From Flexithrix dorotheae DSM 6795 (GTDB lineage: Bacteria; Bacteroidota; Bacteroidia; Cytophagales; Flammeovirgaceae), in NCBI RefSeq assembly GCF_000379765.1, contig NZ_KB903476.1:248204-312203 (forward strand): DNA of 64,000 nucleotides, read 5' to 3'. How positions within the stretch are numbered: the stretch's first letter is position 1; every line of letters starts with the position of its first letter. The notes under the pieces were generated by a model. The model did not search any database. It was not told the DNA's origin and worked only from the letters and a program-made list of their open reading frames with translations. The translations under genes were made by a program, and so were the position numbers. Below are positions 1 to 8,991 of the stretch, one piece after another.

Positions 1-464
1 AAGAAATTGACAAGGTACTGGGACTGGAAATTGGAGCAGATGATTATTTAACCAAACCCTTTAGTATCCGAGAATTTATTGCCCGGGTAAAAGCTATTTT
101 CAGGCGGGTACAAATGCAGGATAAGACAGAGCAAAACGGAAAAAAAACTAAACCATTGAGTTATCAGGGCCTGGAAATAGATGTAGAAAACAGGAAGATA
201 CTGCTTGACGGAAAAAGAGTAGAATTGACGCCAAAAGAGTTTGATTTATTATTGTTAATGGCCTCGCATCCTGGAAGAAGCTTTAGCCGGGAAAAATTAC
301 TCAATCTGGTATGGGGATATGAATTCAGCGGCTACGAACATACTGTAAATGCCCATATCAACCGATTAAGAGCAAAAATTGAACATAACCTTTCAGAGCC
401 TAAATTTATTCTGACCACCTGGGGAGTTGGTTACAGGTTTTCTGATGAATTGGTAAATAATTAA
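1..464 (+). CDS. OmpR/PhoB-family response regulator (5' end outside window)
   Basis: This is the C-terminal part of a two-component response regulator. The reading frame is open from base 3, before any start codon, so the gene begins upstream of the window. The first codons give the end of a receiver domain, including GADDYLTKPF with the conserved lysine. A short linker follows and then a winged-helix DNA-binding domain of the OmpR type, with ELTPKEFDLLLLMASHPG and a C-terminal wing WGVGYRF. The phosphorylated aspartate lies outside the window. The sensor kinase starts about 30 bases downstream on the same strand, so the pair is very likely co-transcribed and the kinase is the cognate partner. 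The target genes cannot be read from this sequence. Confidence 0.93.
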   Translation, partial: EIDKVLGLEIGADDYLTKPFSIREFIARVKAIFRRVQMQDKTEQNGKKTKPLSYQGLEIDVENRKILLDGKRVELTPKEFDLLLLMASHPGRSFSREKLLNLVWGYEFSGYEHTVNAHINRLRAKIEHNLSEPKFILTTWGVGYRFSDELVNN

Positions 465-495
465 TAATGACCACCTGGTCTGATTGAATACGTTT

Positions 496-1986
496 ATGAA
501 AAAAATATGGAATAGTTTGTATTGGCGGATGTCCGCAATTTTATTATTACTTCTCGTATTTCTTGGTCTGGCCTATGTAGTCATCACTGCCTATTCTGCT
601 AATCTGTATTTCCAGGAAACCAATCAAAGATTAAGTAAGGAAATTGCACCGCATATAGTAACAGAAGTTTCCCCTTTCCTTCAGGATGGAAATGTGAGTG
701 AAGACAATGTGCATGAAATTATGGTGAGGATGATGACCATTAACCCCAGTCTTGAAATTTATATTTTAAGTAGTGAGGGCAAAATTCTCGATTATGTGGC
801 GCCTTACAAAAAGATCAAACTCAATTTCGTAAGCACCAAACCCATTAAAGAATATCTGGAAAATGAAGGAAACATTTTTATTTCAGGAGATGATCCCAGA
901 AATCCCGGAAAAACTAAAGTATTTTCAGCAGCCGAAGTAAATCAGGATGGGAAAACCCTGGGGTACGTTTATGTTATTCTTGCCAGCGAGGAATATGAAT
1001 CTGTTGCCAACATGTTATACAATAATTACATGCTTAAAGTAGGCTCTCAGGCATTCCTTTTTACCCTGGTTGCGACCTTCATTTTAGGTTTAATTTTTCT
1101 TTGGTTTATTACCAGAAACCTAAATAATATCATCCAAACTGTAAAGCGGTTTAAACAGGGAGATTTACAGGCCAGAATTCCGGTAAAATCCAAAGATGAA
1201 CTTGCCCAGCTTTCCATTACTTTTAATGATATGGCGGCTACGATTTTAAAGCAAATAGAAGACCTTAAAACCATGGGTAATTTGCGAAGGGAATTGGTGG
1301 CAAATGTCTCCCATGACCTTAGAACACCTATTTCGGTGATCCATGGCTATATTGAAACTTTAATCATTAAGGAAGGGAATATAACTGAGGAAAACAGAAA
1401 AAAATACCTGGACATTGTTTTGGAAAGCACCGATAAACTTAAAAACCTGGTCACTGAATTATTCGAATTATCCAAACTGGAAGCAAGGCAAATTAAGCCA
1501 AATATTGAACCTTTCTTTATAGCTGAGATGGTGCAGGATATTGTGCAAAAATACCAACTACTGGCCGAGGAAAAGAAAATTAAAATTAAGTCGGAGATAC
1601 TGGCTGATAATTCCCTGGTATATGCGGATATTGCCCTTATTGAAAGAGTTCTCCAAAACCTGATTGATAATGCACTGAAATTTACACCTGAAGAAGGAGA
1701 AATTGTGATTGCAGTTCACCAAACCGAAACAAACCTTGAAGTAAGGGTGAAAGATACCGGGCCGGGAATTCCTGAAAATCAGATTCCTTTTATTTTCGAT
1801 CGGTACCATAAAGTTTCTGATGAAGTGGTTACCCCAAATAAGAATGGAACCGGGTTGGGCCTTGCCATTGTAAAGAAGATCCTCGAAATACACAATACCA
1901 CCATTCATTTATCCAGCAAATTAAATGAAGGTACTTCTTTTTCATTTTCTTTACCGAAAAGTCCAGTTCCTGTGGAAACAGTTTAG
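496..1986 (+). CDS. Sensor histidine kinase (HAMP-HisKA-HATPase)
   Basis: This is a membrane-bound sensor kinase that should phosphorylate the response regulator just upstream. It has an N-terminal membrane helix, a periplasmic sensor region of about 130 residues, a second membrane helix and a HAMP linker. The dimerisation/phosphoacceptor box is ANVSHDLRTP with His273. The ATPase domain carries NLIDNALKFTP, DTGPGIP and GTGLGLAIVKK (N, G1 and G2 boxes). I chose the ATG at 496; an in-frame TTG at 484 would add four residues. No strong Shine-Dalgarno sequence is visible before either, which is usual in this phylum. The signal it senses is unknown. Confidence 0.93.
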   Translation: MKKIWNSLYWRMSAILLLLLVFLGLAYVVITAYSANLYFQETNQRLSKEIAPHIVTEVSPFLQDGNVSEDNVHEIMVRMMTINPSLEIYILSSEGKILDYVAPYKKIKLNFVSTKPIKEYLENEGNIFISGDDPRNPGKTKVFSAAEVNQDGKTLGYVYVILASEEYESVANMLYNNYMLKVGSQAFLFTLVATFILGLIFLWFITRNLNNIIQTVKRFKQGDLQARIPVKSKDELAQLSITFNDMAATILKQIEDLKTMGNLRRELVANVSHDLRTPISVIHGYIETLIIKEGNITEENRKKYLDIVLESTDKLKNLVTELFELSKLEARQIKPNIEPFFIAEMVQDIVQKYQLLAEEKKIKIKSEILADNSLVYADIALIERVLQNLIDNALKFTPEEGEIVIAVHQTETNLEVRVKDTGPGIPENQIPFIFDRYHKVSDEVVTPNKNGTGLGLAIVKKILEIHNTTIHLSSKLNEGTSFSFSLPKSPVPVETV

Positions 1987-2041
1987 GAAAAACTACAGTC
2001 CCTTTATTAAGCAATTTTCTCGGAACAGGACTTAAAATAAT

Positions 2042-2068
2042 GCAGGGTCATGAAAATGCAGACCCTGC
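2042..2068. repeat. Dispersed 27-bp palindrome, copy 1
   Basis: The arms GCAGGGTC (2042-2049) and GACCCTGC (2061-2068) are perfect 8-bp complements around an 11-nt centre. The same element occurs at 61944-61970 in the opposite orientation with only two differences in the centre. It lies between two converging genes, so it could form a hairpin at both 3' ends, but no T tract follows it. Confidence 0.8.
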
Positions 2069-2106
2069 TTAAACCAACACGAAATGTGGCTTCTGTCAAT
2101 TCTATT

Positions 2107-3210
2107 TTAAACTTCATAAATTACCTCGCATGCTTCGGAAACAACCGGAACTTCCAACTTCCCAGCCAGCTTTTCCATTATGTTATCAGGAACGATGTCT
2201 TCCCTGTTTGCATTTTGTTTTCTCAGTTGTGAAAAGGGCACCTCAAGATAAATGAGTTTTACCTTTCCTCCGTAAGACACAAATAAATCAATGAGTTGGG
2301 AACGAAGTTGCCTGGTAATATTAGTGGCATTCCAAACAAAAGACTGATGCTTTCTCATCAACACTTTGGCAGCTTCCTTGGCTTCCTGAATTACCTTCCC
2401 ATTTCCAGATTTATCCGTAGGACTTATCTTCAATTTGCTCCTGATTGCATCTAAAGAAATTACAGGAAAATCCTTCAAATGCTTTTTGATATAAGTATCC
2501 TTACCAGAGCCTGGTAGAGCAGACATTAATATTACCTCAAATTTCGTATCGTCATAAGCCTGATAATCAGGAACTGTATTTTGCTTGTTAAAATAGAAAA
2601 ACCGTGAATAATTATCGGGAAATTCATAAGCCTTTCCAAAGCAATTATGCTCTTTACACAATTCACTGAATAATTCAATTTTATAAAGCAATTCCTCCTG
2701 ATCATGACAAATTCTGCCTAAAACATCTGCCTTAGCCAATAAGGCCAGCAATTTGGTATTCACTTCAGTACTTGCCTGAATAACTGCTTTTTGAGGATCA
2801 GGCTTTTCGAATATCCAAAGTGGCAATCCATGATAGCGCACCAGTTTAGCGATCATTTCCCTTATTCCAAAAGGTGTTTCAATTTCTCTGTATAAAATAC
2901 TTCTGGTTGTAAATTCTCCTTTTTTGGCATGACCTCTTGAAGTAATTCTTCCATTTTCCTCAATTACTGTGGTTGACCTTTTTTCCACATCGTGTAACAA
3001 TGCTGAAGCCACAAGTACATGTTGTTCCTGTTCCTTTAGTTCATTAAATTCTTTGAGGTCCATTAAAGCCTCCATCACCATTTGGGTATGCGTTTCTACA
3101 TCACCCTCAGCATGATAAATTTCATCCTGAGGGACCTCCTGCATGTCTCGTATCCAGGAAAATTTTTCCCGAATTAATTCCCATTTATATTGATCTGTTA
3201 TCTTCCACAT
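2107..3210 (-). CDS. HD-Pnk: HD phosphoesterase / polynucleotide 5'-kinase
   Basis: This protein is predicted to heal RNA (or DNA) ends. The N-terminal half is an HD-type metal phosphohydrolase, with candidate ligands H41, H73-D74 (LLHDVEK), H94 and D162. In characterised HD-Pnk enzymes such as that of Runella this domain removes 2',3'-cyclic phosphate or 2'-phosphate. The C-terminal half is a P-loop polynucleotide kinase with ALPGSGKDT at about residues 231-239, an acidic SLDAIRSKL segment and a downstream arginine-rich region. Together the two domains would leave 3'-OH and 5'-phosphate ends, the substrates of a ligase. The RNA ligase gene lies only 11 bases upstream on the same strand, which supports a repair operon. 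The 367-residue length fits a complete two-domain protein. Confidence 0.88.
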   Translation of the reverse strand: MWKITDQYKWELIREKFSWIRDMQEVPQDEIYHAEGDVETHTQMVMEALMDLKEFNELKEQEQHVLVASALLHDVEKRSTTVIEENGRITSRGHAKKGEFTTRSILYREIETPFGIREMIAKLVRYHGLPLWIFEKPDPQKAVIQASTEVNTKLLALLAKADVLGRICHDQEELLYKIELFSELCKEHNCFGKAYEFPDNYSRFFYFNKQNTVPDYQAYDDTKFEVILMSALPGSGKDTYIKKHLKDFPVISLDAIRSKLKISPTDKSGNGKVIQEAKEAAKVLMRKHQSFVWNATNITRQLRSQLIDLFVSYGGKVKLIYLEVPFSQLRKQNANREDIVPDNIMEKLAGKLEVPVVSEACEVIYEV

Positions 3211-3221
3211 TTTTGTTCAAT

Positions 3222-3929
3222 TTAAATTTTTTCATCCTTTTTTTTCCTCTCCCATATTAATGGAGCCCTTTTCCAATTTCTGGTCCAGTGCTCATCCGTT
3301 TTCACATGTCCTTTTCGTACATATTTAAATACATTTTGCCTGAAATTTTCCACAGCATATTCTGCCACATTTCTGGTGACAATTCCTTCCATTGTGCAAG
3401 AATTACAAGTGCAGACATCCACAGATCCAAACCAACTGGGCTGATTAACGATTTCCAAAACCTGTTTTTCGAATTTATCCCGTTCCGTTACTTTCGGAAA
3501 TTCTATTTCTGGAACAAGGGGAAAATCCAATAAATCAGCATAAAATCTGGTTTCTTCCCAGGATAGCCATTTGTCGTGCTCACGAATTCCAAATACAAAA
3601 AAGTGAGTTTCCAAACGCTGATATTCAATGGAATGGATGGCATATAAATTTTCACCAAAAATTTCCAAATCACCCAGGTCGTTCCTGATCAAGTCCCATT
3701 TCTGTTTCAGGTAATTGGCCCAAGGATGTACCGTGGGAGCGGCATGTGAACGGGCAAATACCCCAAATTTATTCAGGCAGGTGTTTTCCCCATCCAGTTT
3801 TTCTGTATGTACTATCTTTTTTATTCCTTTTAAATCTTCCCAGTAGTCGTGATTGATTCTGTCATCACTTGTAGTTCCTGGAGAAAAGGGATAATGATAG
3901 GTTCTTCCATATTTTCTTGAAAGTGCCAT
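3222..3929 (-). CDS. RNA ligase (Rnl-type nucleotidyltransferase)
   Basis: This is an ATP-dependent polynucleotide ligase, very probably acting on RNA. Nucleotidyltransferase motifs appear in order: motif I EKLDGENT with the AMP-accepting Lys44, motif III IFGEN at about 90-94, motif IIIa FVFGIRE at about 111-117, motif IV MEGIVTR at about 180-186 and motif V FKYVRK at about 201-206. I chose the start at 3929 (MALSRKYGRT). An upstream ATG at 3977 would add 16 hydrophobic residues outside the conserved fold. A small cysteine group (CTCNSC, residues 173-178) lies just before motif IV and is unexplained. It is the first gene of a two-gene operon with HD-Pnk, so the ends healed by that enzyme would be sealed here. 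The natural substrate is unknown. Confidence 0.88.
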   Translation of the reverse strand: MALSRKYGRTYHYPFSPGTTSDDRINHDYWEDLKGIKKIVHTEKLDGENTCLNKFGVFARSHAAPTVHPWANYLKQKWDLIRNDLGDLEIFGENLYAIHSIEYQRLETHFFVFGIREHDKWLSWEETRFYADLLDFPLVPEIEFPKVTERDKFEKQVLEIVNQPSWFGSVDVCTCNSCTMEGIVTRNVAEYAVENFRQNVFKYVRKGHVKTDEHWTRNWKRAPLIWERKKKDEKI

Positions 3930-4150
3930 TTGTATATATAATAAGAAATCACCCAATAGTATAAAAACTACCGGCAACTCAATAAAACCATAAGTAATAT
4001 GCTTCTGTCCACTTCAGGGATTGAAGTGGGAGCTTTAAAAAGAAGGGAGAATTAAAGCATTACATGATTTCTGTTAAATCTAAAAAATGGCAAATCTATT
4101 TCTGGCTAATATAAAGGGAATATTCATACAAGTCCAGTTTTTATAACAAG

Positions 4151-4183
4151 AAAGCCTTTCCTGATCGAAAAAGGAAAAGCTTT
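4151..4183. other. Imperfect inverted repeat downstream of the 4206-4856 gene
   Basis: AAAGC plus TTTCCT (4151-4162) pair with AGGAAA plus GCTTT (4172-4183), with a single mismatch between the two blocks. It lies just past the stop codon of the minus-strand gene and could act as a 3' end hairpin. No T tract follows on the minus strand, so termination is uncertain. Confidence 0.35.
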
Positions 4184-4205
4184 GATCTTAGAAAAGAGCT
4201 AATTT

Positions 4206-4856
4206 TTAATTCACCCGGTCTTCAAACCTGAAAATATCACCAGGCTGAAGGCTATTGTAGTAGGTGATATATTGCAGCAAATAAAATGTAGGATTTGGAT
4301 CAGATTTTCCTTTCTCCCAAAAAGCCAACAAGCGTTCATCCTCTTTATTCAATTGAGGAAGAATATTTTTCCTAAAATCTGCTATTTCCACTAAATCCTC
4401 ACCTATTAAAATGAAATAATCATAACCCACGAATTTTGGCTGATAATTTCCTTCAGCAGCTTTTGAAGCTTCTATTTCTGAAAAATCCTCAAACTTCAGT
4501 TTTCCCAGAATTGGTAAATCACCCCAGGCGAGTACTTCGTAAAAAGAAGATTTTGTATAGTAGGATTTTTTTGAATTGATGGAAATAAAAACACGGTCGA
4601 TTTGAAAAGTTTCATCGAAAAACCGGAATTTTTTGATCTGCTCGGGTGTATAAACTTTTATTTTCCCCTCGGTAGTTTTGTATTGAATAAGCTCAAGTTT
4701 GTAATTAAACTTAATTTCACCGAGTTTTTTTTCTCCGGTTTGTAAAATTATCCAACCGGCTTTCCATGAATTTTTATTGATTTTGGTAAAGGCTTGCAGA
4801 TGGCCCGCCATCATGCAAAAGGCAATTACCGCCAAAGTAATTTTTAGCGATTTCAT
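4206..4856 (-). CDS. Secreted protein of unknown function
   Basis: I do not recognise this 216-residue protein. It begins with a clear signal peptide (positive start, then LKITLAVIAFCMMAGHLQA), so it is exported. The mature part starts with a short beta-rich segment resembling a conserved Bacteroidota pattern: GWIILQTGEKKLGEIKF, then a stretch that reads as turning a quantity into a surface or wall value. No catalytic motif is visible. It stands alone on the minus strand with a long upstream region that contains nested inverted repeats. It may be an envelope protein; nothing in the sequence gives a more exact function. Confidence 0.75.
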   Translation of the reverse strand: MKSLKITLAVIAFCMMAGHLQAFTKINKNSWKAGWIILQTGEKKLGEIKFNYKLELIQYKTTEGKIKVYTPEQIKKFRFFDETFQIDRVFISINSKKSYYTKSSFYEVLAWGDLPILGKLKFEDFSEIEASKAAEGNYQPKFVGYDYFILIGEDLVEIADFRKNILPQLNKEDERLLAFWEKGKSDPNPTFYLLQYITYYNSLQPGDIFRFEDRVN

Positions 4857-5208
4857 TATGTATCTCAGGTTATTGGTGATAGTTTGAAAAAAATAAACCA
4901 GGCTTTATTTAAATGTGGTATTTAATTGCAGCCACTAAGGTTGTTAGTAAAAAATTGTGTCCTGTTTCTTTCAGATTTCACTTAAAAAACAGGAATCTGA
5001 TAATTGTAGTTTTGGATAATATCTTCAAAGGTTTTTTAAACCTTTGAATAGACCTGACTTTATAGATCAAACTTAAAAAAATTATATTTTTTGCACGAAA
5101 AATTGCGCATCTTATTGGTAATTTCTAACAAGAAAAAATGCAGAATAGTTATATTTTAATAATAATTTCATACTGGCCTGCCTTCCAATAAGTATTATTA
5201 CTTATCCT
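4857..5208. other. Intergenic region with nested and simple inverted repeats
   Basis: There is no convincing coding frame here. Two 7-bp pairings interleave: CCTGTTT (4961-4967) with AAACAGG (4987-4993), and TCAGATT (4971-4977) with AATCTGA (4994-5000). A separate perfect hairpin, TTCAAAGGTTT / AAACCTTTGAA with a TTT loop, spans 5024-5048. All lie upstream of the minus-strand secreted protein gene and downstream of the minus-strand GT-C-like gene. Confidence 0.6.
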
Positions 5209-6360
5209 TCAATTCATACAATTTATTTCATGCCAATGAAAAGTATGATAAATAATTCTTACAACAGGATAAATAAACCATAAACCTAAACCAGCAATCA
5301 AAATTTTTTCTCCCACTTTCCCAAGTTTCCCTTTTAACTTATAGACCTGAAAAATCACTGAAAGCAGGAAAAACGGCATTATTATCACCGGATAACGATG
5401 GGCATCATTAAAATGCATGGTGAGCAGAGAACTCATATAAAGCAGAAAAACAATCCACATAACTTTGTGGAAAACAGGCAACTTAAAATGTAGGCTAAAA
5501 AGAATAAATAATATCCCTAAACCTATCCAGACCAAATAGACCGCTCCGGGAATTTGGAGAGGAAGAAAATAGGTAGCGATGGAGGAAAAATAAATTTTGG
5601 CATTCTCCGGATTTCTCGGTGTATTGGAAAAGAAAAAAACAGCCTCCTGCTCTCCTCTAATGTAAAAATTATAAATCAACCACCCACACCAGCCTGAAAT
5701 CACTAAAATTCCATGGATTAAAATCGCCCAGATATTTTTCAACAACAATCTTCTATCAAATAAAAGTAAACCGATAAAAAAACCTGTGATGATAAACAGA
5801 CCTGTGGTTCTTTGGAGGACCATTAAAAAACCAAAGGGAATGGCATATAAAATCATTTTCGTTTTCCCTTCCTCCATAAATTTTTGGAATACTAAAATGT
5901 AAACTCCGGACAAGATTAGGAAGAATGGTTCTGACCAGACAAAGAGGTGAACCATAATGAAAGGTGTAGAGATTGTCATTAAAAGGAAATAAAATTTCCC
6001 CCAACCCAAAGGAAGATATTTTTGCCCAATTTTATTCCAGACGAACAGACTGGCTATTAAACAAATCAGATTGAAAACTCTTAAAAAACCATGCGGATCG
6101 GGCTGAAAAAATGAAAGAATAATTGGGTACAACGGTGGCCATAAAATATATGGCTCATTATCAGGTCCCATAAACTCAAAAGAACTGGCAAAACTTTTTG
6201 CTGCAGCCAGGTAATACAACGAGTCATTTGTCCTCCTTATCCCACACTCAGTTGCAAACAAATAAATTAGAATAAGAACCGGAATAAAAATATACTCAAA
6301 ATATTTATACAGGATATTTTTATCACTTGTAATATCTTTCAGCTTTAGAAAATTAGCCAT
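5209..6360 (-). CDS. Multipass membrane protein, GT-C glycosyltransferase-like
   Basis: This 383-residue protein has about nine to ten hydrophobic helices. After the first helix comes a loop with acidic and aromatic residues (TNDSLYYLAAAKSF) and then a proline-rich WPPLYPIILSFF segment. This order, a first luminal loop with an Asp followed by PPLYP, is typical of polyprenyl-phosphate-dependent GT-C sugar transferases of the GT39/ArnT/PMT-like group. I infer that it transfers a sugar from a lipid carrier on the outer face of the inner membrane. Donor and acceptor are unknown. It stands alone and is not next to the exopolysaccharide genes. The family call is moderate because membrane proteins of this kind diverge strongly. 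Confidence 0.65.
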   Translation of the reverse strand: MANFLKLKDITSDKNILYKYFEYIFIPVLILIYLFATECGIRRTNDSLYYLAAAKSFASSFEFMGPDNEPYILWPPLYPIILSFFQPDPHGFLRVFNLICLIASLFVWNKIGQKYLPLGWGKFYFLLMTISTPFIMVHLFVWSEPFFLILSGVYILVFQKFMEEGKTKMILYAIPFGFLMVLQRTTGLFIITGFFIGLLLFDRRLLLKNIWAILIHGILVISGWCGWLIYNFYIRGEQEAVFFFSNTPRNPENAKIYFSSIATYFLPLQIPGAVYLVWIGLGILFILFSLHFKLPVFHKVMWIVFLLYMSSLLTMHFNDAHRYPVIIMPFFLLSVIFQVYKLKGKLGKVGEKILIAGLGLWFIYPVVRIIYHTFHWHEINCMN

Positions 6361-6607
6361 TCAATAGATTTAATTATAAAATTATGAAGAGAATATTTAA
6401 GCATTGAGTGAAACTGAAATATAACTATTCGTAAAATAAATTAAACTTTTTAAATAAAAATTGTGGATAAAAGAGGCTAAGGTTCCATCCGATTTTATTT
6501 TAAGTTAAATTCAGGTTGGAAACGTGGGGATTTCTTTCCTTTTAAATAAATAATTGTTTATCCATAAGTTTAGATTTCTCCAAATTTGACTACTTTTTTT
6601 CACATAA

Positions 6608-8950
6608 ATGAGAAATATAGAGCCAGAAAAAACTGAGGTAAACACGGATTTAGTTCTTTATTGCAATTTTCTTCCGACAGGAGAAATTAAAGCTGTAAAT
6701 GAAACCTTTGCTAGTTATTTACAACTTACTGAAAAGGAATTAATCAATCAACCACTGCACAATTTCATTCATAGTGAAAGTTATCAAACCATAATCGGAT
6801 TTACCGAATCCATTTCAGAGTCTCAATTTTTTCAGGCAGGTCATTCAGCGGTTCCATTATTCCAGAAAGATTCCTCCACTTTTAAGCTATTTGTGCAGGG
6901 CAATTTCCATAAAAAAAAATTAAAAGGTTTCAGTTTGTTTGCCTTTCCTCAAAAAGAGGAGATAAAAGTAAAAAAAGAGGGCATTCTGGAGAAAATTTTA
7001 AATGAAGGGAATACGGAAATCTGGTTCTGGGATTTTAATAAAAACGGCCAAAACAGTTACGATAGTTTTTATAAAATTTCTGGGTTTCAGCATCAGAATT
7101 TTGATAAAGAAGCTTTTGGTTGGGTAGACAATATTTATCAAAAAGATAAAGCCAATGTTTTAGAAAGTCTATCGAAATTTCAGAAGGAAAAAGCAGAAGG
7201 TAAAATTCTGGAGTGCATTTTCAGAAAAATAAATCCAAAAGGGAAAATTTACTGGGTAATTTCCAGAGCAATGATTTTTTCCACTGATAATGGCGAACCT
7301 TCAGGAATTATCGGAGTTGATACCGACATCACAAGATTCAAAGAATCCGAAGAGACTTTATTAAGGGTAAAAAAGGAAACCGAAGACAGCATGCGGGAAA
7401 AAGAGGAGTTTTTCTCCATTATGACTCACGAAATCCGCACACCCATGAATGCTGTGATTGGTATGACACATTTGCTATTACAGAATCATCCGAGGGAAGA
7501 TCAAAAAAACTTCCTAAACTCTCTGAAATTCTCTGCTGATAATTTATTGGCACTGATCAACGATATCCTTGATTATAACAAGATACAGGCGGGAAAGCTG
7601 GATTTTGAAAACTGTAACTTCGATTTGCATGATCTGCTCTGGAGTATCCGGATGAGTCATAAGCCACTGGCTACTGACAAAGCATTAAAAATTCGACTTT
7701 TTATTGATGATGAAGTTCCCAAACTTGTATGCGGGGATTTCACCAGGCTAAGCCAGATTTTAAATAACCTACTTAGTAATGCGGTGAAATTTACCTCTGT
7801 GGGAAGTGTAGATATTAATGTGGAGCAAGTTACCCAAAATGAAGTGAATACTGATCTTGTTTTCGAAATAAAAGACTCGGGAATAGGTATTGCAGAAGAC
7901 AAAAGGAAGAAAATTTTCGAGCCTTTTCAACAGGGGGAAAAAAATACTACCCGAAATTTTGGGGGAACCGGCCTGGGCTTATCAATCGTGAAAAACCTGG
8001 TGGAACTACAAGGGGGAAGAATTGAGCTTCAGAGTAAATTGGGAAAAGGTACTACCTTTAAAATTTATCTTCGGTTTGATAAAGTAGCAGAAGACCAGAA
8101 AATTAATAAGGTTGAAAGCAATATTCACGGGCTGAATATCGGGCCCAAAAAAGAATTGCACGGAGCGCGAATTTTATATGTAGAAGATGTAATCCCCAAC
8201 CAAATTCTAATGGAAGGATTTTCTGCCAATTGGGGAATTAAACTGGATTTGGCTTCAGATGGATTCGAAGCCATTCATAAAATCCAGCAAAATGATTACG
8301 ATCTGGTATTAATGGATATCCAAATGCCTGAAATTGATGGTTATGAAACAACCGAAAGAATCAGAGCCATTGAAGATGAATTTTATAAAAACATACCCAT
8401 TATTGCGCTTACAGCTGAGCTTTCCAAAAATACAAAAGAAAAAGTGGTCACCTCGGGGATGAATGACTTTGTGCTTAAACCCATTAATCCCGATAAACTT
8501 TATGAATTACTGAAATCCTATTTCTCTACTCAAAAGAAAAAAGGAATTAAGAAAAGACCGGCAAAAGAAAGTTCTAAGGTGGTCAAAAATAATTTCCTGA
8601 CCATTGATTTTTCTGAGGCAGACAAGTTATTTGGCAATAATGCTGAAACTTACCTTCAATTCATAAAAATGACTCAAAATGATTTCAATGACAGTAAAGG
8701 AAAATTAATTGAAGCGGTAAGATACAATAATTACGACTTATTCAGACGTGTTCATCATAAACTAGCAGGGGTTTTGATTTTACTGAAACTCAGTCATTTC
8801 AATAATCATCTGATTAGTATAAAAGAAGAAGTAAGGGCAAATAAATTCAATGAAAAAAGCCGAAAAGAAAGAATAGATTCAATTTTTGTGTTTTTTGAAA
8901 ATGCCGACCTATTACTTAATCAAAAAATGAAGGAAGTAGTTAATGTTTAA
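6608..8950 (+). CDS. Hybrid sensor histidine kinase (PAS-PAS-HisKA-HATPase-REC-Hpt)
   Basis: This is a large cytoplasmic phosphorelay kinase of 780 residues. Two PAS-like sensor domains occupy about residues 10-110 and 125-245. A short coiled coil leads to the H box FSIMTHEIRTPMNA with His274, followed by an ATPase domain (NLLSNAVKFTS, DSGIGIAEDKR, GGTGLGLSIVKN). A receiver domain with Asp570 (LVLMDIQMP) follows, and the C-terminal Hpt domain has HHKLAG with His717. The phosphoryl path would be His274 to Asp570 to His717 and then to an unknown response regulator. There is no signal peptide or membrane segment. A possible promoter box CAAATTTG lies at 6581-6588. No response regulator gene is adjacent. 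Confidence 0.93.
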   Translation: MRNIEPEKTEVNTDLVLYCNFLPTGEIKAVNETFASYLQLTEKELINQPLHNFIHSESYQTIIGFTESISESQFFQAGHSAVPLFQKDSSTFKLFVQGNFHKKKLKGFSLFAFPQKEEIKVKKEGILEKILNEGNTEIWFWDFNKNGQNSYDSFYKISGFQHQNFDKEAFGWVDNIYQKDKANVLESLSKFQKEKAEGKILECIFRKINPKGKIYWVISRAMIFSTDNGEPSGIIGVDTDITRFKESEETLLRVKKETEDSMREKEEFFSIMTHEIRTPMNAVIGMTHLLLQNHPREDQKNFLNSLKFSADNLLALINDILDYNKIQAGKLDFENCNFDLHDLLWSIRMSHKPLATDKALKIRLFIDDEVPKLVCGDFTRLSQILNNLLSNAVKFTSVGSVDINVEQVTQNEVNTDLVFEIKDSGIGIAEDKRKKIFEPFQQGEKNTTRNFGGTGLGLSIVKNLVELQGGRIELQSKLGKGTTFKIYLRFDKVAEDQKINKVESNIHGLNIGPKKELHGARILYVEDVIPNQILMEGFSANWGIKLDLASDGFEAIHKIQQNDYDLVLMDIQMPEIDGYETTERIRAIEDEFYKNIPIIALTAELSKNTKEKVVTSGMNDFVLKPINPDKLYELLKSYFSTQKKKGIKKRPAKESSKVVKNNFLTIDFSEADKLFGNNAETYLQFIKMTQNDFNDSKGKLIEAVRYNNYDLFRRVHHKLAGVLILLKLSHFNNHLISIKEEVRANKFNEKSRKERIDSIFVFFENADLLLNQKMKEVVNV

Positions 8951-8991
8951 TACACTTTACTTCCATCATCAAGGCATTTGTATCAGCATCC

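Noticed and set aside
2050-2232. A 60-codon plus-strand frame over the 27-bp palindrome
   Set aside because: It overlaps the HD-Pnk gene antisense and the dispersed palindrome and has no motif.
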